Source: Sphagnum magellanicum
Lineage: Eukaryota; Streptophyta; Sphagnopsida; Sphagnales; Sphagnaceae
Length of the DNA: 64,000 bases
Assembly (NCBI GenBank): GCA_021904315.1
Contig: CM038923.1
Location: 4,650,001 to 4,714,000 of the forward strand
Direction of reading: 5' to 3'
How positions within the stretch are numbered: the stretch's first letter is position 1; each line of letters begins with the position of its first letter. Positions 47,331 to 61,048 of this stretch are shown here, one piece after another. Under the pieces are notes generated by a model that saw only the letters and a list, made by a program, of their open reading frames with translations, was not told where the DNA came from and searched no databases. A program made the position numbers and the translations under genes.

Positions 47331-50300
47331 AAAGTATAGCAGCAAGTCATCCTTTGAAGGAATTTTTAATCTTGATATATGACTAAAGTCCATACTCTAC
47401 CCACATGGGGTGAGAGAAGAATGGGTATGCTTTACTTGTGTGAGGATGTCAAGTGCATGAGCTTGCAAGGAACGAACAACATTGACAACGGATGACTAGT
47501 TTCCCTTCAACCTTAAATGGCTCCAAGTCTAGGTATGAGTAATTTCTCATGAGATTTAAAACAGTTTTATAATGATTCAAACTGTGGCAAAGAGGAGGAA
47601 GATGAAGAATTGGACTCTCGATAGAAGAAGGAGAACAATGAGTTTGACCATAGTTTGCACTTGTATGAATAAGTTGTCATAGCAATTTTAAGTAAGATCA
47701 AAATAGTTCATACTCGCTTATTTTCAAACACAATATTTCTAAATTTGGAATCGAAAATTGACATGTAAATTTATGACTTTTATTCCCCCTTTTAAAGCAT
47801 TCTAAATGCAATCTTTTGAAACGACCAGAAACGTTTTGAAACATCATTTGGACACAAGTTTTCCGACTATGCTTCAATCTTAGGTTCTTGAATTTGAAAA
47901 AATGTGTCAAAACTTGAACTACTGTCCAGAAATTTGAAGACCTACACTCAAACCTGCAAGTCTAGATCTAACCAAACAAAACAAACTTAAGCATCAAAAT
48001 AGAGACTGGAAAGGTTCTCCATAAAGAAGAACCAGCCAACAATAGTCTGAGTTCCCCCAAACGAGTGCTGGTTTGAGTCGGGGTCAATGGAACCTGAACC
48101 AGGCTCTGGTTTAACAGTGCGAATTGGGGAACATGCCAAAGCTGGTCTGAACATGGAGACTAAACCTCACTTGAGGATTTGTTTTAGAAATGTGGAAAAC
48201 ACATCAGAATCACATGCAAAATCACAGAACAAAGTTGTGATAGTGGATCTCATTCAACCTGCATGCACAGATTTTCAATGGTGAAAATTTCATTTGCAGG
48301 TTCAAACTCTAGACAGATGCAAAGTTCACAATCAGGATGTACCCACCTGCGTGATGTTGATATATTGAGGCTCTCCTATCTCAAGCTGGAGGTCCACCTG
48401 CAGCGTTGAAATAGATTTCCAAGATCCCTCTTGCGCATGCAAATGCAATTCAGCAACTTATAAGAAAACTGTCCTGTACACTTGATCTGTAGCTGCTATT
48501 CTGCCCCGAATGATCTTTCATGGAACCTGCAGCATGATCATCATGACACGGTGCATGCATCCTCTGGTCGAGGTTGCAATAATCAACCGTGCGAGCTGCA
48601 ATTATCATTGGGTCGCTACACATATGCAGCTTTGACTTGTCCAATATGGTGTACCGCAAGATTCGTGAACTGCTTCCTGTTAGATCCATTACAGAATGTG
48701 CCAAACATGAACTGAATATGTTGTACCAGAAGGAATGACATCATGTTACGTACCTCTAGAGAGATTCCCCAAAGTTGTTGGCTATGTTGTCTTGAAAGCA
48801 TCCTGCAGAACCCTGGCCGTAATCTTGTCGATCATGTTTGTTGTAGTATAACTTGAGAGTTGAACCCCTTGGTCGCACACAACTTGGCACGAATCTCTCA
48901 CGACCCCTATGAACTCAAAGATTACGAGTCATGAGCTCTAAAGCTAGAGTATAGAAACAGAACCAGTTAACTCTATGTATGATGCAAAGATCAACATGGA
49001 CCGTGCAACCGAAATGTATCATACTGGGACAAGGTCTAAATGAACTTCTAACACACCATGTTCACTAAAGCTGGTGCAGCATTGGGTCATGCACAGCTCA
49101 TCCGCTGACATTTCTCGTGATGAGCAAGGAAAAAGAAGTAGCCATGAAGGAATGAATCAGGAAGTACAGCAATGAGAAGGAAGAAACTGAAGACCTAGAA
49201 TAGATGCAGTATGAAACTAGAATAGAAACCTTGGCACTTCGTATTGCCCAGGCTACTTTCAACCCATAATCACATTGATAAAAAAAACAGTGTATCTCAT
49301 GCGGCCACGAATCTGCCGCATCTAGCGGGAAGAGAACAGGGAGGCGAGCCGGACGGCCCAGGGACTGTGATTATACACCTAGTTCATGAGTCCGAGTACA
49401 AGAGACAAGTGAGCGAATCGTGCCAAGCTATGGCGATCAAGAAGCTGCACTGGTCAACGCGTAACAGGATCACAAAGCAGGTTAGGAACAAGCTGATGAG
49501 CCTGAAATCATCATCGAATAAAATGATCGAAAAACTCCTTTCCCCAAACTACTTGCAACTGCACCTACAATATTATAGCACTTTGGCACTGGCCATCATC
49601 CATGGGTAATCAATACGACTGCTGCACAGTATAAGTCGAGCTAGTTATCATCTGCAAATACTGAATGCGTAATCAATCAACCCCAGCACTGCATCAAGGA
49701 CGTCAAGTACTGGGTACAGAGATTCTATAAATCAAGGACGTAATATATTGTTGAATCCAGCCTCACGTGAGCCAGAATATTGGATCAAGATTTCTGAAAC
49801 TTTATCAGTGTTGCAGTAAGTGTATATCTGTGTGGTACTTAGCCCTTATACTAGCTAAGGAACTAGAGTTTGACTACTAGGAGCACATGGGAAAGCTCAG
49901 CGACACTACTGAGAAAACAACCAAAGGAACAAGGAAAACGACACAGACACACATGTGCAAACTTCACACAAACATATAACACATGCACACACGTGAACAC
50001 AAGAGTGTACATCCACACATACCCTGCAGAGAGAGCAAGAGGAGAACTGAAATTTGGAGAGAAGACTAGAATTGAAGTGAGGAAATGAAAGGAGAATCTG
50101 AGTGTGCAGAGAATGGAATTGAACTGCCAGAAGCTAAAGAGCAGTTTATGAGCATTCCACTGGTGGGAAGCAGGGCTAAGTAGTACTGGAGAAATACAAG
50201 GACGGCAGGTACAAGTTTACCAATTTAGTACTGAGAAACTGAGTAAGAAAAAGGAGATGAAGAAGGTGACTTGATGATGATAGTGCAGCTTGGGCAGTAC

Positions 50301-50390
50301 TTCTAATGTGCACCTACATAGTTTTCTTTTGTAGGTATAGGGGACACACTTGGATTTTATTTTTTAAATATTAAATGTTGTTGTGAGTTA
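47331..50390. other. CpG-retaining, GC-richer stretch without recognised gene
   Basis: From about 48,000 to 50,300 the sequence is less AT-rich and keeps many CpG dinucleotides (for example around 49,290-49,460), unlike most of the window. Open frames of 60-121 codons on both strands (48,087-48,284; 48,450-48,715; 49,244-49,609; 49,870-50,088) carry no family motif. It could be a non-coding transcript, a regulatory island, a recently inserted repeat or an unrecognised gene fragment. Confidence 0.45.
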
Positions 50391-50394
50391 AGGT

Positions 50395-50680
50395 ACAACA
50401 ATAGGATCTTTGTCAAACACTTGCCTGGATGGGGGGAAACCCCATATGGGCCTTAGCCCATGTGTGTCTTAGCATTAACAATAGCCTATGGGTCCCAATC
50501 ATGTGGTCCTTCGGGACCGATCCATCCCCCCTTCCTCACATGTGCAACTTAGCGTTAGCAATGGCCTAGATTACCTAGTCGTCTACCCCATTGGGACAAA
50601 TCCATCCTTCCCCCTCCTCCCCCAGGTGTGCCTCTTATTAGCACATTAACAATAATGATATATAGCCTATAATCAATGTG
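50395..50680. repeat. About three ~90-bp diverged tandem units
   Basis: The anchor 'ttagc.ttaacaat' plus 'gccta' recurs near 50,484, 50,574 and 50,665. The units carry C-rich 'gatccatcc.cccttcctc' cores. Confidence 0.55.
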
Positions 50681-52410
50681 TACCTGCGGATACGTGGGAC
50701 ATGCTGATCTGACTGGGAGATGTTGATGAGTGTGCCACGACAGGCCAGGACACTAGTTGAGGGGTGAGCACTGAGGAGAGAGTGTAATATTCCATTGTCT
50801 TTTGCCAAGAAAAGATACTTTGAAAAAATTCTTCAAGATTTCACCTCAAGATGTGATTGAAGTGAAGGTGTTTTCCATTTTCAACCTTCTTGATAATTTC
50901 CTAAGGTGAAACCAATGAAACCAGGCCTTACTGGCTCTAAGGTAAACACAACAACTTCTTCAGGTATTTTTCATACATAGCACACATGAATCACAGAAGT
51001 TAACATGTGGGAGCTTTCTTGCTCAGTGTATTGGAGAAATGGTCCAAGCTTGCTGCATTTGTGTACAGCCTGGCATTGTACAGACACCAAGCCTGCAAGA
51101 TGGCTCTGAGCCTCACCATATTGGAGCTGAAGGAGGAACCATTGTAGAAGATTATGAGCTAACTTACCAAGATCAAAGTTATTGCGAAGATAATATGTTA
51201 TCATTCATATTATTGATTAGGCTTATGATCTTACAATTAACTACTGTTTCAATCCACTATTGGAACTTGTCATTTTAGATGTAACTAGTACCAAAAGGCG
51301 GTTGATAGATATGTGGCACACAATAGTTCACATAACTATTTTAAAATTAAGCACATTATGTTGCAAATAGTTTTCAGATAGGTGACCTCCTAAAATGACA
51401 ATGTTGTGAACATTGATAAAGCCCACCTGGTAGAAGGTACCACAAGGAAATGACATAAGGAAAGTACTTTCAGTGGGTTAGTGTGAAGTTTTGAAAATAC
51501 ATTCTATCCATAATCACCAACTAAGTTGGAGTATCAGCTAAATCATTGAACCATCCAGCTTCAAGGGGGGACCAAGTAAAGAATTGGGTAAACCATGTTG
51601 ACTTCTTTCACATGAATCTTGTGACCACTACTAAAATGAAAGAATAGCCTTGAGAGTGAAAAGACTGTAGTCATGTCAACTGATCAATAAGCTTTAGATT
51701 CTCGTTCTTTGTTAGGTGTAATCTGAAAGTTTCCTTGGCTATGCTTCTGGGCTTGGTTTGTTCTCGAGAAAATTTTGCATATTTGTTGATGTCTAACCTT
51801 ATTACTGTTTGATCCGGAGTAAAGAAAGATATATATAATCAAGTCACAATCATAATGTTAAATGTGATGTGTCGAAAGCTTTGGTAAGCAAGCTCAAGCC
51901 CTTTGCTTTGTTTGTTCATTCCTATTGACACATGTAATTGGGTACGTGTTGTGATTTCTAATAATAGATGTGGCTTGCATCCAAAAGTTCAAAACTTTGT
52001 TCTGAGCTCGTCAGAAAAAAAGCATATTCGAAACTTTAACTTTGGATACTTTCACGATAGAAGATTCTAAACTTTAGATATTCCTAAACCAATAGGGCTC
52101 TTACATTTGTCTAATAGACATACATTAAGAGGACTTTTGGCAATGCATATATGGTACAAAAAGTGAGGCTATTGGGAACAACATGGGACATGCATGAGGT
52201 GGTTGACAAAATGACCTAGAAATGGAAAGTTATGAAAATTTCAGAATTATTTTTGTGAACCTATTTCTGTTAAAAAAATAAAAATAAATTCTTCTATGCC
52301 AGGTCCAATAGAATTGGGCAGCAAGTTTGAATGAAAAAAAGCATTCCATCTTAGAGACATAGTACAATTGGGGACTCCTTTTATCTACCTTTCTTGACTT
52401 AAGTGTAGGG
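50681..52410. other. Intergenic DNA
   Basis: No gene, RNA gene or clear repeat is recognised. Short open frames near 50,971-51,278 overlap on opposite strands and lack motifs. Confidence 0.5.
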
Positions 52411-52417
52411 TGAAGCA

Positions 52418-52680
52418 CCAGGGGGAGGGCATTCTGAAAATATGGGGCCTAGGATGAGGCCATAGTGGAGTCCAGTCCTGCATTTGGGAATCTCCCCCCA
52501 CCAGTGGGCAAGTTAGCCTTTGTACAGCATGAAACAAATGTTATGAGGTAAGGCTTGAGGTGGGGGCATTCCCTGAATAAGTGGCTTAGGCCAAGGTAGT
52601 CTGGCCCTCCATTTTGGGAATGCCTCACACCCATGGGCTTTACCTTCATAAAGCACCGGGCAAAAGTCATCATGAATTTA
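52418..52680. repeat. Two-copy ~130-bp tandem duplication
   Basis: Copy 1 (52,418-52,554) and copy 2 (52,555-52,680) share 'gggggcatt', 'ggcctagg' or 'ggcttaggcc', 'gtctgg.cctccattttggga' and 'cagcatgaaa'-like blocks in the same order. They are substantially diverged. Confidence 0.55.
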
Positions 52681-52726
52681 AACATACATGAAGATAATGA
52701 GGCATACGATGGGAAGGCTCCTTAAA

Positions 52727-52800
52727 CCTACTTCTTAAGAGGGGGAGGCATCCTACACATATAAGTAGGCATAATTTTGTTCCCACTTTTAAGGAGTAGG
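52727..52800. repeat. Short foldback element, copy 1 (74 bp)
   Basis: The left end 'cctacttcttaagagggggagg' and right end 'cccacttttaaggagtagg' are near-perfect inverted repeats of about 20 bp. The interior carries 'ataagtaggcat'. The element matches copy 2 at 57,644-57,758 in termini and in this internal block. Confidence 0.6.
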
Positions 52801-55800
52801 TTTGAGATCCTTTTTCTTTAGGAGGGATATTTATGGGCATATAAGGTGCCCTCCAAATATACTAGGTTGGAAATTTCCAATGTTGGCTAGATCCCACATT
52901 TTAAGGTTAAGTTTAGGATACCAATAAGGCATATTATGTAAGAAAATTTTAATACATTGATATGAATCAAATTTTTTTACCCATTTATTTGTTAAGGCAG
53001 ATACATGGATTCAAATTCAATTTTGTTCCTATATCAAATACAAATTTGCATGTTTTTATATTTTAAATAAACTTTAGATACATACAAAGGTTACGTAAAT
53101 TCAAAATCTAAATGATTACATTTTTTCCAATCACATGAGACCATACAAATTCCTAAACCAAAATAATGTGTAGTAGAGTTGAATCTTAAAAGAACTTTGC
53201 CCATTGCAATTCAAATTGCCTATTTCAACCACATTCCAAACCTCACCCCAATTGCCATACACCAAAACCTAACCTTTACAATAGCTCACTAACCCATATT
53301 CAATTCCTATAAATTATGTCCTTCTCGGCTTCTTGAGAAAATTTGCTATAGAATCCATATCATGTTAATGAAAACAAATCATGATTCCTTGGTTGCTAAA
53401 AAGAAAAATAAAAAGAAAAATGAGTAAATTGTATACCTATGCAACCTTAATCACCATCCATATTCAACGCTTCAAAACATTCAACAACTTGGATCAAATC
53501 ATAGTTTTCATCCACCAAAGACCCTTTGCTTTTCAAGTAATCCTTCAAGCCAATTTTATTGGCAATCAAGGTGGAGTACATAGATCCAATGTTTAACCAT
53601 TGTGATGATTCAATAAAGGTTCCCATTTGTAAATTACATTGTCACAAAATTGTCAATACACTAACAAGATTAAACATCCTTTTGGATTTAGTTGGGACCT
53701 TAAAATGCTAAAAATTTGTTACAAAATGCCACATTTGGAAACGACCCTTCCTGCTTGTGCCACCAAGCAAGAAAATCCTCACATGTATCTAGGAATACGG
53801 ATAACCTCCTAAACAAGGGTGAAAGCACAATACAATGTATTTTTATGGAAGTCATAATGGTAATTTTTTTTGGGTTAATCAAATATTCTTATATACAATT
53901 CAAATGCATTTGAAATTATTTTAAAAAATAAGATGAAAAAGTGAAACTTATATTTCTATCTTCTCAAATCTAAAACAATACACCTAAAAAATCAATACTC
54001 AAGATGAAAAATGGACTTTATAATGTATGATACATTTAATGTCATAGTTTTAAAAAATTAAAATTATGAATTTTTTTCTTTTAGTGGAATTGGAAGACAT
54101 GTTCAAAACTAGGTTTAACCTAATTTGAAAGCTTATAACGCTTAAAATGAAAAAATAAAATAACAAATGTCCTTTCATTCTTTTTAAGATTCAAAATGAA
54201 GACTTTATAATTATAAAAGATCATAGTCTATTTAAACATCTAAATAGATGTTTTCAAAGCCCATATATTTTTAGAGATGCTTTAAAAAGGTTTAAATTAG
54301 GGTGATATGAACTTGGGCATGGAAAAAAATGTTAATTTCAACATCATATTGATGTTAGTATTGAAAAATAAATTAGATTTGGATTTTTTAAATGGATTTT
54401 CAACCACCCATTTTGGTCCACCCTAATGTGCTTTCACCCACAAAAACAACTCCCCAACAACAAATGTTCATTTGAAGATTCCTTAAAGGATGTTTTGGAA
54501 CCCCAAACATATTATTGACATTTTCAAGCTCATCATCATGCAATCTAATAGGTGTGCATGCTTCAATAATAGGGTTTAGGTGATCAAAACATGCTAGGAG
54601 AAGGGGAATGACAACTTTCAAATCATATTAAGAAGTAATATAAATTGCATTTCCACATCCCACAATATTTTCCACAATTTGTAATGATTTGAATTGAGGA
54701 TTCAACATTATGGCAAATATCTTATGAATTTAGTCTAAATAAATAAAAACTTTCAAAAATTATAGAAAAGGTTTTAGATACTTCACAACTTATTAGTGTA
54801 TGTTTATTTAAAAGAGGAAGAGTTTAAAATCAAATTGGCCCAAAGTTTCTATCCTTTTTAATGTTCGCATCATCTTAACTTCCAAGTTTCCAACTTGATT
54901 TTCAAGATAATGGTAGTAGTTAAGACATCAAATAATAATACCAATGGCCTCAGGATTGGTTCATCACGCAAGCTATGACAATAAAGTTCAAACAAAATGA
55001 GATTACCTATATAATAATCCACACATGGGCCTTAAAAACTCTTTGTTATAAAGAATCATTTGCCTTCCATAACATGTGATGATGGCATGTTTGAATTCCA
55101 AGGTCTTTTCAAATATAATGACTTTGGATACAACTTCAGTTTTGATAAGGGTCTTAAATTCAATGCATCCCACTTCAATGCAAGTCTTTTCCCATTCTTG
55201 GTTCTCTTTCTCATATTTCTTTGTCCATGTAATTGTCTTTTGTAGAACAATTTGTATTTCTTTCACATTCATCTATGTCAAACCTACAAAACCTTTTTCA
55301 TTGTTTGTAACATCACATGACTAAAACATGTACCTTTACAAACTTTAGAAAGATTCAAAAGTTCACAATCAATGATTGAGCACAACATCAATGCCATGGA
55401 TGTCAAGTTGTTGCCCTTGCCTTTTACATATGCAATCACATAATGCATCAAAGCAAATTTTAGAAACAAAGATTCAAATTGTATAACGATACTTCGTCAA
55501 ATTGTTTCATTCATTTCAAATAAACTCACAATAATATGCATAGGGGTCCAAGGTTTATTCAAGAAATTTATTACCAAGGAAAATGTATCCACACCATTTC
55601 TAAACATCTAGAAATCAAAACTTATAGAAACAATATTTTTAGATGCAAGGTTCAAGAGTACGTGCAAGTTCATGGTTTCTTTTACCATTGTAGGCAACAT
55701 TTCATCGATAAGAACTATTTGAAAAGGAAAGTAAATTAAAAGACATCAACGTACCACTAACCTTTTTAACCAAATATTTTCAATAATGGAAAGCACCTTG

Positions 55801-57640
55801 TAACCTTTGCAAATGTAGAACATTAAATCTCGAAATACCATCTAATATGCCTCATCATTATTTTTATAAGGTTTTGTGAACCCAAAGGTGGTAAAACTAA
55901 ATGGCCCAATTCTTTTCTTCCGTGGTTGATGTAAATGATTCACATTAGTGGCCTTTTTTGAACATTGTCTTTTCTACTACCTACAACTTCCTTTGAGCAA
56001 ACAACCTAGGGTGTGCACAATCCAAATGTGTTTTCATGGGAATAATTTTATTAGTTTTGTAATACTTAATAAGCCTTTTTTCAAAATTGATCTTTAGTTA
56101 TGATAAAACATCAATAGATGTTTGTTTTGATTTGTAAACAATACATTGCAAAATTTGCAACTTTAAAATATCTATAGGCAAATCATCATTTATAGTAAAA
56201 AAATTTCCGAAAAAAGTAAAGTTTAGTTATGTGATTTCTAAGTTGCAATTTGAACTTGTATATCTACAAGATGTGTCATGTCAAATTGAATCAAGTAGTT
56301 TCATTCTAGATAAATGTTTTCCACATCCAAAATGTTGCATGTCATGTTCATGGTCACATTTTCAAACACACTTGTGTTCCATTGACCCCACCAACATTTT
56401 CAATGATGAATGTGTTATCTTTTGCAACTATGTTGTAAAGTTTGAACACAACATGACACACAAGCTTGGATAGGACACACATAAAACACATTAAATACCT
56501 CAACCTTGAACTAAAACTCTCTAGCTTGAGAGCTTGCAAATTTAATTAAACCTCACAACCTTGTGACTTTCAATCTAAGACCTTTCAAACCTTGCAATTT
56601 CAAACTAGGAACCTCTTGGATTTGTGACTCTTGACCTTAGATTTTCAAATTTCAAACTATGTGGACCATAGACTTCAAACTCAAACCAAACTCAACACTT
56701 CTTGAACTTTGAAGAGACAACAAACCAAAAAACATGACATTGAAAAATGGATTGGAGATTTGGGAATTTGACCTTCATGTGCAACAAGAGGATTGATCGC
56801 AATGGAGGTGCAAAACACTCAAATGAAAAATGTGTAAAGAAATGAAATAAAAAACAAGGTGTATCAACTTATTAGATTTTTCATTGTTTTTCAAGGTATG
56901 TTTTACATAGTTGTCACATTAAGCTCTAGTGTTGGCATTGCATTTGCAACTATAATCCTTAATTTTTTTGCATAAACTTTCCCAACTTTGAATTCTCTAG
57001 ATTACTTTTCAAAAGGAAGAGCCTAGGCCCAAGATATTGTTATTTTCATGTTGAAAGTTTCTCAACCAAATGCAAAGGGTTACAAAATGCAAGCCTACTT
57101 AAATGACTAAGGGCATTAAAACCCCTTGAAGCAAATTGCAAAAGTGCTTAAATGATTGAAGTCGTTGAAATTGTTTCAAACAAACTATGATGCAACAAAA
57201 AAGCTTGATAACCCCTAAACTCTAGTAACTTGTAAGGGAAAAAAGATAGGAAACCCTTAAGCCCTAACCCAAATATGCATATACATGTGCATATATGGAC
57301 CTTCTAAACATTATATGAAGGTTATGCATAGGATAGATATTCATATTCAGGTTCTTATAAAAAGTTACCACTAGATATGCATATTGTAAGGTCGCACTTG
57401 AGATGGATATACGTATACACCAAAATATATACAAAGCTAGGTTTCCTAATTATAACCTAGAATGTTAAATATGGGAAAATGGTCAAAATTTGAATATATT
57501 ATGCATATCCAACTATTATGCATGTTGATAATTGACATCCACCAATATATCCAACCAACACCAACAAAATTTTCAAGTGTTTTACGAAGAACTAACACAT
57601 ATACAAATTTGCAAACCATGAAGGGATGGGGATGGTTCTT
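52801..57640. other. AT-rich intergenic DNA
   Basis: No gene is recognised in this 4.8-kb stretch. Overlapping open frames on opposite strands around 55,003-55,324 and others of 60-80 codons lack motifs. Near 57,270-57,480 'atatgcatat' and 'atggatattcatat' variants recur, a low-complexity tract. Confidence 0.5.
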
Positions 57641-57643
57641 ATG

Positions 57644-57758
57644 CCTATTGCTTAAGAGTGAGAAAGATCTTACACCTACTTATAGACCTACTTATTTAGG
57701 AGATATCTTACACCATTTATCAGTAGGCATGAAATCTCTCCCACTCTTAAGGGGTAGG
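57644..57758. repeat. Short foldback element, copy 2 (115 bp)
   Basis: The two arms of about 45 nt are largely complementary. The left arm starts 'cctattgcttaagagtgaga'. The right arm, read on the other strand, starts 'cctaccccttaagagtggga'. The loop is about 20 nt. It shares its termini and 'gtaggcat' with copy 1 at 52,727. It is best read as a MITE-like foldback, though the hairpin is long enough to be processed into small RNA if transcribed. Confidence 0.6.
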
Positions 57759-60700
57759 AATAATATCTCTCCTCTTTTCTATGAGGTAGGGAATTAAAAA
57801 ATACAAGCAGGAAATCTGCTGGCATGCTGGATTGGGCCACTCTCGCATATTTGTCTCAATTAAATAATCTCCAAAATAGTCCTCGCCTCACTTTAATGCA
57901 ATGTGAACTAGCCTGCTGTGACTGCCGTGAGATTGGAGCTGACCCAAGCATTTGCCCACAAAACCCAATTTGAGAGTTGTAACTTCAAGGTTAGTAGTCC
58001 ATGAGTGTAGGCCCACAGGAACAAGCCTTCCCAAACATTGAGTACAAAAGGTTTTTCATTTGAATGACAAAAGATTTGCATGTGCATGGTGGAAAGTCCC
58101 TTCAATTGATGAAAGCATTTTGTGTGTAAGGAGGTGCTTTCAAATACAAAGAGGGACCTATGCCTTCACCTTCACTTGGAGTGCTTTATGTGTAGGGTAA
58201 TGCCACCCTCAGGTGCCCACTATTTTGGGAACACTCCAGCCTGAGGGCATCGTACAACAAAAAAACCTAACACATTTTTAGTTTTAAAAATTTTAATCAT
58301 GATACCTGATAAGTACCAAATGGGTACCCACCAGGTATCACAGTAAAAGAAGTAACATGGGCATTTTCAAAAGTGGGCAAGCACTTCGCTTTTTGAAGCG
58401 CCTGCTCACTCCTGACAACACATTACTGGATATAAGGCGTCCTTTGTTTGCGCACGGCTGCAAAATGCACTGCAGTGTAGGTGAAGGGTCTGAAGATGCA
58501 CAATGTCCCATGGACAATCTGATATAATCTGTTGCCACCTTCTTGTCAGCACCTTGTAGTTTTGTAACATGCTCAGGACACAGAAGGCAAGCACGAAGTG
58601 CTACGTCGTGATGTACTTATGAAATAAGTACGAAAAAAGTGCTGCTTCCAGTCTTCAAGTCCCTAGATAACAGGGTGTACCTTCCAGTGTTTTTATTTCC
58701 ATTATTTTCATATAGAAACATTGGCGAAATTTAACCCAAAATTTTTAGCAAAGTTGGTGGAATTTTCACCCTGGAAAAAAAAGCCTCCAAAATTATCCCA
58801 ATTTCTTTGTCGAAAAATGACGAAAATTCGCCAGAAAATAAAACGCTGGTCACTTCCCATCGGTGTTACTGTTCCTCAAACTCTTGGATCTAAAAGAATC
58901 AGAAAAAGCTGCAACTCTGATCAACTATCTTCTAAATCTCCTGAGAACGCACGTTGTGGCAGTTTGGACACAAATTTTGTCATTATCACTTGGTGGCATC
59001 CAACAGGGAGACTGCAAAAACAATTTTTCATTGATGCATTGGAATGTATTTTAGCATGTGCCATGGTTACTCTTATCTCATTGACCTGTGTCTAACGCAT
59101 TTAGACTTTTTTAAAATGCTAAATATATTGACTATGAAAACTTTAGTATGTTATTGTTACGTGATCTAGACCATAAATAAATCATAACCATTTTACAATT
59201 TGATAACCCAAGGCACTAATGCAAAACCACAAATGTGCCAAGAATTGCTAGGTATTCTTCCTTTAAATTTTTTTTAAAAAAATGAGTTGAGGGATTAGAA
59301 TCTTTGTGAAATTCTTTTTTTCAGCGGGTTGTACACAAGATATCAAATTAGTGGATTTTAAAAATAATTAAAACCCCTTTATTAACATTTTTCTTGTTTA
59401 AGAAATACCCTCATTACCAATTTCCCAAGGCATTTGCAAAACATATACTAAGTAAGTGAGGTCGCTGTCTGGTTCTAAACCAATTTTAGACCTTACAAGT
59501 CAGTTCTCAATAACCTGCCCTTAGACCCTTGTTGATAACCAACCATTTTCTCAATAGCCAGCAAACACTAGTTGTGACTAGATATTAGTTTTCGCAGCTA
59601 TGGCAGACATGATTGAAATGAAAATTGGCTTTGATATTTCAAGCTTGTATCCAGAAAATATTACTTTGTTAGATTGTTGGGATTTTACAGCTGTGTGCAT
59701 ATATAGCGAAGTGTGATCTATGTATATTGTGAAAGGAATTGCATCAGGCATCACAAGACCCTCCAGGAGAATAATGTATTAAGAATTCACAAGATTGAGT
59801 GAGAAATTTTAGGAAACAGAAACATTGTTCCTCAATCTGCACATGAAATTTTTAGAAAAACAATATTGTTTCTCAATGAGCCCATTGAACTAAGAAGTGG
59901 TTTTTACTTGAGCGGTTGGGCCATGGTACATTGAAATCTAAAATCACTCATTGGTCCATAATGCCTTGGGCTCTTGCTTTGGGTGTACATTAGGGAGATT
60001 TGAGGTAATGGCTCAAGCAAATGGTAGAGGACAGAAATATATCAGCCAACACCAATACAGTTATGGTATGTCATGATGACATTGTACCTTCATTGAATGT
60101 TTTTATCATTCAAGTAAAAACATTTGATCCATAATAATTTTATAATGGGTTTTGTTATTTTTTTCGTTTATTTTGTAAATAGAGACAATCAATATATTTG
60201 GTTGGTTCATTTTATTGTGTTTTCATTTTTTAACCTAGTTTGCTTGCATTACCTAGCCTAGCTTAGGTTGTTGTTGGTATGCTAGTATGTAGATAATTAA
60301 GTAGGTAAGTCCATAGGGTAGGATAATAGTTAGGTATAAGTAGCTAGATGCTAGATATAGCCCCTATGATTGGAATCATCATGGATATAATTAGGGAGGA
60401 CATAGTTAATCCTGGCATCTATGACTACAAATATAATGAATAGTGGTAAAACCAATGTATCTACATTGACTATTAGTTATGCAATTCAATTTTTTCAAAT
60501 GCTTACATAAATCTAGTTGTGAAAACGAGGTTTTGGTGTAACTATGATGACTTTAACTTTCAACAAATGGCTTAACTATGTGCTTAGGTCATATAAGAGG
60601 TAGCTCTTCTCCTTTTTATACACATGTTAAGACATGAACAAATGTGTTAGGTTACGATATGTAAAAAATGCACATGTTTTTAAAGTCTCAATAGAAGAAA

Positions 60701-61040
60701 TGGGATCACAGAAATCTAAAAAACCCTTTAACATGTCTCTTGTAGATGTGCAAGTCATGAGTGTGTAAGGTAGTTGCAAGCTAAGATGGACCAAAAGTGG
60801 CATGATAAAAGTTCATTTTTGCATAATTTTTAGTGTTATCAACATTTTCATAATAAATAAGTCTACCAAAAATCATTTGTTTGCAAGATTAATTCCTTGC
60901 CCTCTTTTCCTAATACATTAATGATTATTTTGAATGAAAATACTTTCGTCAAATTCAAAATTTTCACATTTGAAATGGTTGAATGAATTTTCACAATTTT
61001 GAAGCTTTAAAAAATATTTAAATTTTTACTCCCATTTTCA
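57759..61040. other. Intergenic DNA with small palindromes
   Basis: No gene is recognised. A compact palindrome at 58,301-58,339 ('gatacctg' ... 'caggtatc' with inner 'gtacc'/'ggtac') and another at about 58,206-58,248 ('ccctcagg' ... 'cctgaggg') are visible. An open frame of 124 codons at 58,721-59,095 (+) is basic and Ser-rich without a recognised domain. Confidence 0.45.
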
Positions 61041-61048
61041 ATTATCCC

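Noticed and set aside
49244-49609. 121-codon plus-strand ORF as a gene
   Set aside because: No recognised domain, no plausible splice partners, and several similar-length frames overlap in the same GC-richer stretch. Kept only as part of the CpG-retaining region.
55003-55324. Overlapping open frames on both strands
   Set aside because: Frames on both strands are open together by composition, and none shows a family motif.
58721-59095. 124-codon basic ORF
   Set aside because: Nothing recognised in any frame and no introns or neighbours to support it. Left as intergenic.
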